Shown: positions 1 through 8,931, counted from the first letter of the stretch. The stretch is DNA of 64,000 nt from JAAYJT01 sp964419945 (GCA_964419945.1 CAYQRU010000003.1:19630-83629), one strand, 5' to 3'. A program made the numbers and translations. The notes: a model not told the origin generated them from the letters alone.

Positions 1-1
1 T

Positions 2-1963
2 TTACCGCTGGCGATTCCGTTTGGATTTTTTCCTAATAAAAAAGGCCAGAGGTCTGGAATACTTATTCCCACTTATGGCGAATCAACCAATCGCGGATTT
101 TATTTCGAAAATGGCGGATACTATTTTGGCTTCAGCGATCATGCCGAACTCTATCTCCACGGCGATATTTACACCCGCGGCAGTTGGGCCATAAAGCCGA
201 ACCTGACATATCGAAGGCGATATAAATACAATGGAAATCTGAACCTTAACTTCGCTAATAATGTTACAGGCGAAGAGGGCACTTCAGATTATCAGAAAAG
301 TAAGGATTTTGCCATCAGATGGAGCCATAACCAGGATCCCAAGGCACATCCTACCCAGCGGTTTAATGCAAGCGTGACCATTCAGTCCACAAGATATAAT
401 CGTTTTAATCCGGTTACAACCCAAAATTATCTTTCCAACACTTTTCAGTCAAGCATCTCTTATCAAAGATCTTTTGCCGGAAAATACTTTCTGAACGCCA
501 GTGCCACACACAGCCAGAATACACTGAATAAATCAGTTACAATGACCCTTCCTGATGTTTCGTTTAATGTTAACCGTTTTTATCCGTTAAGGAGAAAGAA
601 CCGCGTCGGTGCATTGCGCTGGTATGAGAACATCAGTGTAAATTACACAATGAATGGGCGAAACCAGGTTACTACTTATGATTCCCTGCTATTCAAATCC
701 GAGACCCTGAAAAACTTCCGGAACGGGGTGAAACACACCATTCCTGTTTCGTCAAGCGTGAAAGTGCTAAAGCACTTCAATCTGACCAACTCGATGAATT
801 TTACTGAACGCTGGTACTCACAACGCTTTGAAAAGCAGTGGATTGACAATGCAATAGATGAATCCGGAGATCCTCTTACCGGGTTTGTTAAAACCGATAC
901 TCTCAGCGGATTTTATGCAGTTCGTGATTTTGATTTTCGTACTTCGTTGAATACCACAGTATATGGTATGGTTCAATTCGGTAAAGGCCCCATCAGGGCT
1001 GTCAGGCATGTGATAAATCCTTCGGTAGGTTTTGGTATACGGCCGGATTTTGGCGATGAGTGGTGGAATTACTATGGACAGGTTCAAATTGATTCTTCAG
1101 GTAGAACCCAGCGTTATTCCTATTATCAAAATTCCATCTGGGGAACCGCACCTGATGGAAAATCGGGGAGTGTGAATTTTGCCATTGGTAATAATCTGGA
1201 GATTAAAGTTCGATCGAAAAGCGATACATTAACCGGTATGAAAAAAGTAAAATTGCTTGAAAATCTGTCAATCAGCGGATCGTACGACATAGCCCGCGAT
1301 TCCCTGAGGTGGTCAGCGATCAGTGTTTCAGGTTATACCACTTTGTTCAGAAACCTGCAGGTGCGTTACTCCGGAAGCTGGAATCCTTATGCCATTGACA
1401 GCACCGGCCGCCTGATCAATAAATTTGTGTGGGAAACCGGTAAAAGAATACTGCGACGCGAAACTACTACATGGAATTTCAGCATGCGTTACAGCCTAAG
1501 CGCCAGTGATACTGGAAAGAAAAAGAAACCGGCTCAGCCTCCGCTATTACCTGAGGAAGCCGGCATGGATGATAAACAGGAAATGATATTGAATAATATG
1601 GATGAATTCATTGACTGGGACCAGCCCTGGAATTTCAGTTTTGATTATAGCCTTTCTATTACCAATCGTTATTCGGTAGCGAAGCAAAAGTTTGAGAATC
1701 AAACTATACAAACACTTTCTTTCAATGGAGATATCAACCTGACTCCTAAATGGAAAATAGGATTCCGGTCGGGTTACGATTTTGTGAGCAAGAAACTTTC
1801 GTATACTTCTTTCAATTTTTACCGCGACCTCCACTGCTGGGAAATGCGATTTAACTGGATTCCCACAGGAGGTATGAAAAGCTGGAATTTCCAGATCAAC
1901 GTAAAATCTGCCATCCTCCAGGATCTCAAACTGACGCAAAAGAAGGATTTCAGGGATTTCTAA
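2..1963 (+). CDS. lptD: LPS-assembly outer membrane protein LptD, 3' part (5' end outside window)
   Basis: The frame is open from base 2 to the stop at 1963, giving about 653 residues; the N-terminal part lies upstream of the window. The visible start carries the segment PFGFFP..KGQRSGILIP.YGES followed by RGFYFENGGYYFG, which I recognise as the beginning of the barrel region in Bacteroidota LptD-like proteins. The rest alternates short aromatic beta-strand segments, as expected of a large outer-membrane barrel. LptD family proteins insert lipopolysaccharide into the outer leaflet. A lysine/proline-rich, acidic loop near the middle of the final third is probably a surface or periplasmic loop. 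It converges on hemD. An internal ATG at 374 exists but is not the real start. Confidence 0.85.
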   Translation, partial: LPLAIPFGFFPNKKGQRSGILIPTYGESTNRGFYFENGGYYFGFSDHAELYLHGDIYTRGSWAIKPNLTYRRRYKYNGNLNLNFANNVTGEEGTSDYQKSKDFAIRWSHNQDPKAHPTQRFNASVTIQSTRYNRFNPVTTQNYLSNTFQSSISYQRSFAGKYFLNASATHSQNTLNKSVTMTLPDVSFNVNRFYPLRRKNRVGALRWYENISVNYTMNGRNQVTTYDSLLFKSETLKNFRNGVKHTIPVSSSVKVLKHFNLTNSMNFTERWYSQRFEKQWIDNAIDESGDPLTGFVKTDTLSGFYAVRDFDFRTSLNTTVYGMVQFGKGPIRAVRHVINPSVGFGIRPDFGDEWWNYYGQVQIDSSGRTQRYSYYQNSIWGTAPDGKSGSVNFAIGNNLEIKVRSKSDTLTGMKKVKLLENLSISGSYDIARDSLRWSAISVSGYTTLFRNLQVRYSGSWNPYAIDSTGRLINKFVWETGKRILRRETTTWNFSMRYSLSASDTGKKKKPAQPPLLPEEAGMDDKQEMILNNMDEFIDWDQPWNFSFDYSLSITNRYSVAKQKFENQTIQTLSFNGDINLTPKWKIGFRSGYDFVSKKLSYTSFNFYRDLHCWEMRFNWIPTGGMKSWNFQINVKSAILQDLKLTQKKDFRDF

Positions 1964-2045
1964 ACCCGGAAGGGTGAGTTTTATGTTGAAAGACCAAATG
2001 TATCGCAATACTTCAGGTTTCTGAACAGGTCACAATACAAACCCG

Positions 2046-2795
2046 CTACTTACCGCTGTTGCTTTTGCTGAGGAACTGTTCGAGAGCCATTGCCATTGAG
2101 GGGGCTTCCGGGAGGGGTGCCTGCAAATCGAGGCGCAGGCCTGCTTCCTTTACTGCCTGTGCAGTGGCATTACCAAAGGCCCCTATTTTAATATTACCCT
2201 GTTCAAACAAAGGATAATTCTTATAAAGTGATTTAATTCCTTCCGGACTGAAAAATACAAGCATGTCGTAGTCCAGCGCGCCTGATTTACTCAGGTTGTT
2301 GTGTATGGTTTTGTAAATCACGGCCTTGGTAAAGTTTATTTTACTGGCTTCGAGAATCTGGTTCTGATCTTCCTTACAAATATCTGATGCAGGCAACAAA
2401 TATTTCTCGTTTGAATGCTTCCTCATCAGATCAGTCAGATCGGAGAGGTCGCGGGTTCCAAAAAATATCTTGCGTTTCCTGTAAACGATATATTTTTGTG
2501 TATACAAGGCAATAGCTTCAGTAACACAAAAATATTTGAGGGTTTCAGGAGGATTGTAGCGCATATCCGAACATAATCTGAAAAAATGATCAACAGCATT
2601 TTTGCTTGTAAAAATAATTGCTGAATAATCCTGGAAATAAATCTTTTGTTTGCGAAACTCTGACGCTGTCAAACCTTGTACCTTTATAAAAGGCTTAAAA
2701 TCAATCTCCAGGTTAAATTTTGCGACAAGGTCGAAATAAGGTGATTTATCATTCTCAGGTTGAGGTTGGGAAATCAGTATCTTTTTTACCTTCAT
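2046..2795 (-). CDS. hemD: Uroporphyrinogen-III synthase
   Basis: This 249-residue protein would cyclise hydroxymethylbilane to uroporphyrinogen III in haem synthesis. The N-terminus (KILISQPQP), the central stretch IIFTSKNAVDHFF and the C-terminal segment MLVFFSPEGIKSL...GAFGNATAQA fit the two-lobed HemD fold, whose sequence is otherwise poorly conserved. Length is normal for the family. It lies 115 bases downstream of the GNAT gene on the same strand, and a good -7 element (2843-2850) sits in that gap, so it probably has its own promoter and is not part of the upstream operon. No other haem genes are adjacent. Confidence 0.85.
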   Translation of the reverse strand: MKVKKILISQPQPENDKSPYFDLVAKFNLEIDFKPFIKVQGLTASEFRKQKIYFQDYSAIIFTSKNAVDHFFRLCSDMRYNPPETLKYFCVTEAIALYTQKYIVYRKRKIFFGTRDLSDLTDLMRKHSNEKYLLPASDICKEDQNQILEASKINFTKAVIYKTIHNNLSKSGALDYDMLVFFSPEGIKSLYKNYPLFEQGNIKIGAFGNATAQAVKEAGLRLDLQAPLPEAPSMAMALEQFLSKSNSGK

Positions 2796-2842
2796 AAATA
2801 CGCTTTAGAATTCCTGAAAACTATGGCTCAAAAAAATTTTTG

Positions 2843-2850
2843 CAAAATTA
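2843..2850 (-). promoter_or_regulatory. Putative Bacteroidota -7 promoter element for hemD
   Basis: The minus strand reads TAATTTTG, an exact match to the Bacteroidota TAnnTTTG element, about 50 bases upstream of the hemD start. No convincing -33 TTG was found at the usual distance, so this rests on the -7 box and position only. Confidence 0.45.
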
Positions 2851-2910
2851 CAGGAATTTGCAATATGCAGCGTCAGAGGCTTTTAAAATTTTTTATAATT
2901 TCCCGTTCCA

Positions 2911-3399
2911 TCAATGATTACCAGAATTTAACCATTTGGTATACACCAACTTATCATCATCTTTCTGATAAAAGTTCTTTAACCGGGCTTCTTCCACATA
3001 ATTATTCGATAAATAAAACCTACGGGTAGGCTCATACAAGTCTTTGGACGATGTTTCTGCATACACCGCAGTGCCTCCGGCATTGGAAATGGAAGCTTCT
3101 GTCAATGCAAGCAACTTTTTTCCTATTCCATGATTGCGGTAGTCACTGTGAACCACTATCCAGTAGAGGTCATAACCCGACTGTGTACAGGGAATCAGGC
3201 CAAAGCAACTGTACGCAACAGTCTTGCTGTCCATTTCCACAAAAATAAAGTTATATCCGCTGTTGATTCCTTTTGCTAAATTTTCCTCCACAAGTTCAAC
3301 AGCAACTTCAATTTCGTGGTCATGAAAAAAACGGGTAGAAGTCACAATCTCCCTGACATTTTCAACATCTTCAGGAGTAACATGGTTTCTGATCTTCAT
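2911..3399 (-). CDS. GNAT-family N-acetyltransferase (last gene of KamA/ATP-grasp operon)
   Basis: This 162-residue single-domain protein has the GNAT core: a beta-4 strand (YDLYWIVV) followed by the acetyl-CoA pyrophosphate loop HSDYRNHGIGKKL and a C-terminal RRFYLSNNY segment that matches motif B (FY...GF/NY). It should transfer an acyl group from CoA to an amine. It is the fourth gene of a minus-strand operon, 7 bases after an ATP-grasp gene. It is much shorter than AblB-type beta-lysine acetyltransferases (about 270 residues) as I know them, so it is not simply that enzyme. Given its place, the likely substrate is the amino group of the operon's product or of a beta-amino acid; this is inference. 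Confidence 0.8.
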   Translation of the reverse strand: MKIRNHVTPEDVENVREIVTSTRFFHDHEIEVAVELVEENLAKGINSGYNFIFVEMDSKTVAYSCFGLIPCTQSGYDLYWIVVHSDYRNHGIGKKLLALTEASISNAGGTAVYAETSSKDLYEPTRRFYLSNNYVEEARLKNFYQKDDDKLVYTKWLNSGNH

Positions 3400-3406
3400 G
3401 TTTGTA

Positions 3407-4399
3407 TTATTTTACTTTAAATGTATCGTTGATTATAAATTGTACAATTTCAGCCGGTGAAAACCCTTTCCTTACGGCGGCAGCCACAAAGCCGCTGTCC
3501 TTCGAAATGCAAGGATTGGCGTTTATTTCAAGCACAAATGGATTTCCGTACTGATCTATCCTGAAATCAACCCTTGCGTATCCACGCAAATCGAAAGCCT
3601 TCCAGCATTTCAGGCAGGTTTCGCGAATTGTTTGACATATGACCTGTTCTGCTGTCTCATCAACAAAGCGACGCACCGTGTGTGTATATTCAAAAGATTG
3701 CTCATCCCATTTGGCCCTGTAACCCACAATCCTGGGCTTACCTTCCGGATAATCTACAAACCTGATTTCAGGAATGGGAAGCACTAATGGATGGCTGCCA
3801 TGGGCAATGACAGAAACATTGAACTCACGTCCTTCAATGTACTCCTCAGCAAAATAAGAAAGCTGCTTATTGTTTTTCCTTTGCAGTCTTTCGGCAATAA
3901 CTTCGGCCTTGTCAATAAAAACTGGATCCTGCTCGTCCATTCCAAATGAAGCATGCTCCCACAACGACTTAATAAGAAATAGTTTTCCACGGTATTCCGA
4001 TATCAGTTCTCTGGGATCAGTTGAAATTGCCGGTGTGGCAATACCGGAAATATGCATGATCTTTTTTGAAAGCAACTTGTTACTGCTTAGATAAATGGCT
4101 TCAGACGAGCAGCCCGTGAATGGAACTGAAAGATGTTCGAACAACGAAGGCGCGATATGAATTAACCGGCCATCGCCGCGAATAGTTTCAACCAGGTTTA
4201 CAATAAAATCCGGTTGAATCATTGTCACCATTTCAATATTCTTTTCAAGGTCATTTTCAAAGTCATACTGACAAACATCATAGCCCAGGGCAGTAAGGCC
4301 TTCCCGGAAGAACTCCACTTCGTCCAGAACGTCCAACTCATCGGCCGGTGGGTTGAGACCCAGTTTACTGTGAAAAATCAGTGCTCTTTTTGTAGTCAT
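3407..4399 (-). CDS. ATP-grasp ligase, D-Ala-D-Ala ligase-like (second of a pair)
   Basis: A 330-residue ATP-grasp enzyme. The N-terminal lobe has DFIVNLVETIRGDGR and VPFTGCSSEAIYLSSNK, which follow the Ddl pattern (substrate lobe, then the small residue-rich turn and a Lys). EEYIEGREFNVSV is the central ATP-grasp strand, and the C-terminal lobe has RVDFRIDQYGNPFVLEINANP, the Mg/ATP-binding R-DFR...EIN signature. These enzymes form amide bonds through an acyl-phosphate. It starts 4 bases after the preceding ATP-grasp gene and ends 7 bases before the GNAT gene, so it is surely co-transcribed. It is only distantly like its neighbour, so the pair probably performs two different ligations. Confidence 0.8.
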   Translation of the reverse strand: MTTKRALIFHSKLGLNPPADELDVLDEVEFFREGLTALGYDVCQYDFENDLEKNIEMVTMIQPDFIVNLVETIRGDGRLIHIAPSLFEHLSVPFTGCSSEAIYLSSNKLLSKKIMHISGIATPAISTDPRELISEYRGKLFLIKSLWEHASFGMDEQDPVFIDKAEVIAERLQRKNNKQLSYFAEEYIEGREFNVSVIAHGSHPLVLPIPEIRFVDYPEGKPRIVGYRAKWDEQSFEYTHTVRRFVDETAEQVICQTIRETCLKCWKAFDLRGYARVDFRIDQYGNPFVLEINANPCISKDSGFVAAAVRKGFSPAEIVQFIINDTFKVK

Positions 4400-4403
4400 G
4401 TTA

Positions 4404-5384
4404 TTAAATATTACTGATGCGTTTCAGGGCTGATTGCATGATCATTTCAATCAATCGCACATAAGAAATCCCATTCAGGCGGCATAGAATGGGTAGATCG
4501 GAGTGAACGGGATTCAAACCGGCAAGAGGATTGACTTCGATAAAATTGGGAATCCCGTGCCTGTCGAGCCTGATGTCAACCCGCCCTCCATCACGGCATT
4601 CAAGGGCAACCCAGGCATCCAGTGCCACCTGGTTGCAGGGTTGAATGATGCTTTGTTCAGGAACATGATAAAGCACTTCCGATGCATAGTTTTCCTTGGT
4701 GTGCATGGAGTAGATCAGTTCCCGGTCCTGATCTTTGGTAATGATCTCCATAATCCCACACGCAGATGCTTGTTTTCCGGTTCCAGTTATACCGACTGTG
4801 AATTCTCTTCCCGGAAGATATTCTTCCACCAGCACAGGTTGTGAAAACCGGTGCAGCATTTCTAATGCATGTTCAGCAAGTTCACCGGAAGAGTGTAACA
4901 ACGATTTTCCGGTAATTCCCTTCCCCGTACCTTCAGCCAAAGGCTTGATAAACAACGGATAAGTCAGATTGATATTTTCCACATCGGTTTTTTCTCTGAT
5001 CACTGCGAAGGGCGCTGTTGCTATCCCATGACCTCTGACGACATGCTTTGCCATCGCTTTGTGAAGTGTGAGCGACAACACCATAGGGTCAGAAAAAACA
5101 TAAGGAACCTGGTAAGCATCGAGTATTGCAGGAACCTGAGCCTCGCGTCCGATGCCAAAATATCCTTCGGCAATGTTAAAAACCAGGTCCCATCGCCTGC
5201 CATTCACCAATGCTTCTGTGAGTTCCAGGATATTACCAATCCGGTCGGTAACAAAACCCAGTTTTTTCAAAGCCAATTCAATACCGGCAATGGTTTCCTC
5301 CGAATCAAATTCGGCTACCTGCTCATGGGAAAAACCCTGTTGCAGCCAGGTTGTTTTGAGATCGTAAGTGAGGCCAACTGTCAT
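4404..5384 (-). CDS. ATP-grasp ligase, D-Ala-D-Ala ligase-like (first of a pair)
   Basis: A 326-residue ATP-grasp protein. The segment DLVFNIAEG..GIGREAQVPAILDA followed by VPYVFSDP and a LHK turn matches the Ddl N-terminal and central lobes; LFIKPLAEGTGKGI is the ATP loop, VEEYLPGREFTVGI the central strand, and GRVDIRLDRHG...FIEVNPLAGL the catalytic EVN region. A true Ddl would read close to NT.PG at the last site; here it is NPLAGL, so alanine dimer formation is doubtful. Its start overlaps the stop of the KamA-like gene by 4 bases (ATGA), implying translational coupling. Likely role: amide-bond formation with the beta-amino acid made by the upstream gene (inference). Confidence 0.8.
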   Translation of the reverse strand: MTVGLTYDLKTTWLQQGFSHEQVAEFDSEETIAGIELALKKLGFVTDRIGNILELTEALVNGRRWDLVFNIAEGYFGIGREAQVPAILDAYQVPYVFSDPMVLSLTLHKAMAKHVVRGHGIATAPFAVIREKTDVENINLTYPLFIKPLAEGTGKGITGKSLLHSSGELAEHALEMLHRFSQPVLVEEYLPGREFTVGITGTGKQASACGIMEIITKDQDRELIYSMHTKENYASEVLYHVPEQSIIQPCNQVALDAWVALECRDGGRVDIRLDRHGIPNFIEVNPLAGLNPVHSDLPILCRLNGISYVRLIEMIMQSALKRISNI

Positions 5385-6667
5385 TGATGATCAGGATAGG
5401 TAAACAGTTTACCTTCATAATTTCTTAACCTGACATTTCCCTGATCGTCTCTGCCGAGGTAATATTCCGGGAGCAACGGTATTTTTCCACCGCCGCCGGG
5501 AGCATCAATGACAAAATGGGGAACAGCATAACCACTGGTATGGCCCCGCAGCCCTTCAATGATCTCCAGCCCCTTTTCCACTGGTGTTCTGAAATGGGTG
5601 GAACCGGGAATAGGATCGCACTGATACAGATAATAAGGTCTTACGCGCAACTTCAACAATCCGTGCATCAAATTTTTCATGGTGCTCACATCATCATTGA
5701 TGTCTTTCAGCAACACGGTTTGACTGCCTAAGGGAATTCCGGCATTTGCCAGCAATGCGGTTGCCTGTGCAACTTCGGGGGTAAGCTCATCAGGGTGGGT
5801 AAAATGAATGCTCATCCAAAGAGGATGGAACCTGCTGAGCATTTCCATAAGTTTTTTTGTAATCCTCTGTGGAAGAACGACCGGCACTTTGGTGCCAATA
5901 CGGATCATCTCCACATGGGGAATAGCACGCAGGCGGGTCAGGATATATTCGAGGTAACTGTCGCCAAGGGTTAGTGGGTCGCCACCTGAAAGCAGCACAT
6001 CCCTGATATCCGGATGGGAGGCTATGTATTCAAAAGCTGGTTCAAGAGAACTCTTCCCGAGATGAATCTTGTCTTCCTGGGCTACCATGTGCGAGCGGGT
6101 GCAATAACGGCAATAGGCTGAGCAGAAACCTGTAATGAGAAACAGGACCCTGTCGGGATAGCGGTGCACCAGGTTGGGAACCGGACTTGAATGCTCTTCA
6201 CAAAGCGGATCGGGATTTTCACCTTTACTGATAAAAAGTTCTTCCCTCACCGGAACTACCGATCGGCGGACGGCCTGTCCGGCTTCCGTCTTCGATAGTA
6301 ATGACAAATAATAAGGAGTGATGCGTATGGGCAGGTTTACCTGGTCGCTGTTTATACACTCAAGTTCTTCAGCCGAAAGGTCAAGATATTGCTGCAGGTC
6401 GGCAACGCTTTTTATGCTGTGACGAATCTGCCAGCGCCAGTCATTCCAGTCAGTTGGAGAGGCTGAAGGGTAATATTTTTTAAGAAAATCTGTGGAACGG
6501 CTTGAAGGATTGATGGTTCCGGAACCGGAACCATTCAGGGATTGGCTGTTTGATTTAACAGAGTGGTGGTTAAATCTTTTTACTTTTTTTAACAAACCCG
6601 GAGGCTCGTCGTCTGCCTGGAGCTTGTCCTCTTGGAGAACAAGCTCCGATAATGGTTCGGTTTCCAT
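5381..6667 (-). CDS. Lysine 2,3-aminomutase-like radical SAM enzyme (KamA family)
   Basis: A 428-residue radical SAM, PLP-dependent aminomutase. Cys182, Cys186 and Cys189 form the CxxxCxxC cluster site (FCSAYCRYC), SGGDPL follows, and Lys395 in DAPGGGGK is the expected PLP lysine. Asp351 (YQCD) and Asp388 (VIDAP) stand 37 residues apart, and Asp388 is 7 before the lysine, exactly the spacing of the two lysine-binding aspartates in clostridial lysine 2,3-aminomutase. Glutamate 2,3-aminomutases replace these, so lysine to beta-lysine is the favoured reaction. The first 60 residues are a Ser/Asn-rich extension without recognisable domain. It heads a four-gene operon. EpmB-type function is less likely because no EF-P modification gene is nearby. 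Confidence 0.85.
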   Translation of the reverse strand: METEPLSELVLQEDKLQADDEPPGLLKKVKRFNHHSVKSNSQSLNGSGSGTINPSSRSTDFLKKYYPSASPTDWNDWRWQIRHSIKSVADLQQYLDLSAEELECINSDQVNLPIRITPYYLSLLSKTEAGQAVRRSVVPVREELFISKGENPDPLCEEHSSPVPNLVHRYPDRVLFLITGFCSAYCRYCTRSHMVAQEDKIHLGKSSLEPAFEYIASHPDIRDVLLSGGDPLTLGDSYLEYILTRLRAIPHVEMIRIGTKVPVVLPQRITKKLMEMLSRFHPLWMSIHFTHPDELTPEVAQATALLANAGIPLGSQTVLLKDINDDVSTMKNLMHGLLKLRVRPYYLYQCDPIPGSTHFRTPVEKGLEIIEGLRGHTSGYAVPHFVIDAPGGGGKIPLLPEYYLGRDDQGNVRLRNYEGKLFTYPDHQ

Positions 6668-7071
6668 GTGTCAGAAATACTGTTTTTCTGTTTTTTGATT
6701 TTTTGATTTAATTATAACTAATTAATATTGATATTTTTACAAAGTCTGATTGAATGTTTGGCTACTTTTCATCATCAGTTATTAATTTGCTGAAAAACGC
6801 GCGAAAGTATATCAAATTATAATGTCAGGGTTAAAAAGAGAAAAAATATTTTCATTTCATGTTTAGACGTAGAAAATCAGAAAAGTAATTATTTGTAATT
6901 AATTGTTTATGAGATTATTATTAAAAATGAAAAATGATTTTCTACTTAACTGGTGAACAACATGTCTGGATCCAGGAGAAATTTCTTCTTTATCCGGGCC
7001 GGCGATAATCTGATCCGGCAAAATCCGTAAAAATTTGTAATATTGCCGGTCGAATTAAAAATCAAAGCCTT
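6668..7071. other. AT-rich intergenic region between divergent kamA-like operon and cyclophilin gene
   Basis: About 400 bases with no supportable gene. It must contain the divergent promoters of the KamA operon and of the cyclophilin gene, but I found no perfect TAnnTTTG on either strand; TAATATTG near 7038 is a near match for the plus-strand gene. Confidence 0.5.
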
Positions 7072-7716
7072 ATGAAAAAAGTTTTTGTTGTCATTACCTT
7101 ATTATTTACAGTCAATCTGATGATTATGAGCCAAACACCTGCAAAGCCCCAGAAAGAAACCGTGGTTGTGATCCATACTGATATGGGAGACATTACTGTG
7201 AAACTCTATAACGAAACACCTCTGCACCGCGATAACTTTATCAAGCTGGTGAATGAAGGATATTACAATGGATCCATTTTCCACCGTGTGATCAAGGATT
7301 TTATGATCCAGGGTGGTGGTGGAACAACCGGCACGGAAGATCCGGGATACACCATTCCTGCTGAAATCGTAAGTAAATATTATCACAAGAAAGGGGCGCT
7401 GGCAGCCGCCCGCAAGCCCGATCAGATAAACCCCCGCAAGGAGTCTTCCGGTTCGCAGTTTTATATTGTGCATGGACGCAAATTCTCCGAAAATGATATG
7501 TCAATGGCATCACAGCGGATGGGAAAAACATTCACCAAAGAACAGATTGAAGCGTATGCCAAAGTTGGTGGCGCCCCCCATCTCGATGGTGATTACACGG
7601 TATTTGGCGAAGTGATATCAGGGCTGGATGTGGTTGATAGAATAGCTGTTGTTCAAACCGCTCCCGGCGACCGCCCGGTAAAGGAGGTGAAAATGAGAAT
7701 GAACATCATGAAATAA
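7072..7716 (+). CDS. Exported cyclophilin-type peptidyl-prolyl cis-trans isomerase
   Basis: A 214-residue protein with an N-terminal signal peptide of about 20 residues (MKKVFVVITLLFTVNLMIMS) followed by a cyclophilin domain. The catalytic core is visible as IFHRVIKDFMIQGG, with the Gln-containing SSGSQFYIVHG segment and HLDGDYTVFGEVISGLDVVDRI at the end. It catalyses prolyl isomerisation, most likely in the periplasm or at the outer membrane. The usual cyclophilin core is extended by an insertion rich in charged residues (KFSENDMSMASQRMGKTF). It ends 13 bases before pheS and could be co-transcribed with it. Confidence 0.9.
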   Translation: MKKVFVVITLLFTVNLMIMSQTPAKPQKETVVVIHTDMGDITVKLYNETPLHRDNFIKLVNEGYYNGSIFHRVIKDFMIQGGGGTTGTEDPGYTIPAEIVSKYYHKKGALAAARKPDQINPRKESSGSQFYIVHGRKFSENDMSMASQRMGKTFTKEQIEAYAKVGGAPHLDGDYTVFGEVISGLDVVDRIAVVQTAPGDRPVKEVKMRMNIMK

Positions 7717-7729
7717 TCACTTCGTGCGG

Positions 7730-8752
7730 ATGAAAGATCGCATTCATGAAATAATCAAAGAAGTAAAGGAATTCAGTGCCGGTACGGTTGCTGAAGCCGA
7801 GGCATTCAGGATTAAATACCTGGGCAAAAAAGGATTGCTCAACGATCTTTTTGCTGATTTCAGATCAGTGGTAGCAGAGGAACGCAGAGAAACAGGTCAA
7901 CTGCTGAACGATCTTAAGAACTTATTACAGGAAAAGGTCAACCAGTTTAAGGCGGGTTTTGAAAGCCAACAAGCATCTTCAGCATCTTTTTCTGATCTCA
8001 CGCTTCCGGTTGATTTTCAGGAACCGGGATCACGCCATCCTGTTTCCATTGTACTCAACAAGGTGATTGAAGTGTTTAACAGGATTGGGTTTCCGGTTGC
8101 TGAGGACCGGGAAATTGAAGATGACTGGCATAATTTCACCGCGCTCAACTTTCCACCCGATCATCCGGCCCGCGATATGCAGGATACTTTTTTCATCGAA
8201 AGAAATCCTGATATTGCGTTAAGAACCCATACTTCTTCGGTTCAAATCAGGTATATGGAAAAGTATAAACCGCCTTTGCGGGCCATTTTCCCTGGCAGGG
8301 TATACCGCAATGAGGCGATTTCGGCAAGAGCGCACTGCCTTTTTCACCAGGTAGAAGGCTTGTATGTGGATAAAAACGTATCGTTTACCGATTTGAAACA
8401 AACCCTCTTGTACTTTGCCCGCGAAATGTTTGATGCAAAAACGCATATTCGCCTTCGACCATCCTATTTCCCTTTTACAGAACCTTCGGCTGAAATGGAT
8501 ATCTCATGCAACATATGCGGTGGCAAAGGGTGTAACATCTGTAAATATACCGGTTGGGTGGAGATACTTGGCTGCGGAATGGTTGATCCGGCAGTGCTGG
8601 AAAATTGCAATATTGACAGTAATGAATACACCGGTTTTGCTTTTGGCATCGGTATCGAGCGTATGGCCCTGTTGCTTTACCAGATCAATGATCTGAGGCT
8701 TTTCTTCGAAAACGACCTGAGGTTCCTGAAACAATTCCGGTCAGTAGTGTAA
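7730..8752 (+). CDS. pheS: Phenylalanine--tRNA ligase alpha subunit
   Basis: The alpha subunit of the cytoplasmic tetrameric enzyme that charges tRNA-Phe. It has the N-terminal coiled-coil arm (EAFRIKYLGKKGLLNDL), the class II motif 2 segment FPGRVYRNEAISARAHCLFHQVEGLYVD and the C-terminal motif 3 GFAFGIGIERMALLLYQI. Length (340 residues) is normal. I chose the ATG at 7730; a GTG two codons upstream (7724) is also possible. An unusual CNICGGKGCNICKYTGW stretch, four cysteines in CxxC..CxxC arrangement, interrupts the catalytic domain and may bind zinc; this is a known variant in some bacterial PheS proteins as far as I recall. pheT is not in the window. Confidence 0.95.
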   Translation: MKDRIHEIIKEVKEFSAGTVAEAEAFRIKYLGKKGLLNDLFADFRSVVAEERRETGQLLNDLKNLLQEKVNQFKAGFESQQASSASFSDLTLPVDFQEPGSRHPVSIVLNKVIEVFNRIGFPVAEDREIEDDWHNFTALNFPPDHPARDMQDTFFIERNPDIALRTHTSSVQIRYMEKYKPPLRAIFPGRVYRNEAISARAHCLFHQVEGLYVDKNVSFTDLKQTLLYFAREMFDAKTHIRLRPSYFPFTEPSAEMDISCNICGGKGCNICKYTGWVEILGCGMVDPAVLENCNIDSNEYTGFAFGIGIERMALLLYQINDLRLFFENDLRFLKQFRSVV

Positions 8753-8880
8753 CAAATATTCCTGTTCCATTTCTGATAATATCAATACAAAATACTTACA
8801 TACAGCGATTTGCCTGGAATGAATCTGTAGTATTTCATGAAAACTCATCACTTTATAACCATAATGGAATCGTACAAATT

Positions 8881-8912
8881 ATAAATCCCGCAGGAGTCTC
8901 TGCGGGATTTAT
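8881..8912. terminator. Bidirectional intrinsic terminator between pheS and gdhA
   Basis: A perfect 13-base-pair inverted repeat (ATAAATCCCGCAG and its complement) with a six-base loop GAGTCT lies between the convergent pheS and gdhA genes. A/T-rich flanks on both sides allow it to work in both directions. Confidence 0.8.
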
Positions 8913-8931
8913 ATCTGGGCTAGACCGGATA

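Noticed and set aside
2911..6667. Interpretation of the KamA operon as the AblA/AblB N-acetyl-beta-lysine osmolyte system
   Set aside because: The acetyltransferase is far shorter than AblB and two ATP-grasp ligases would be unexplained; kept only as a partial analogy.
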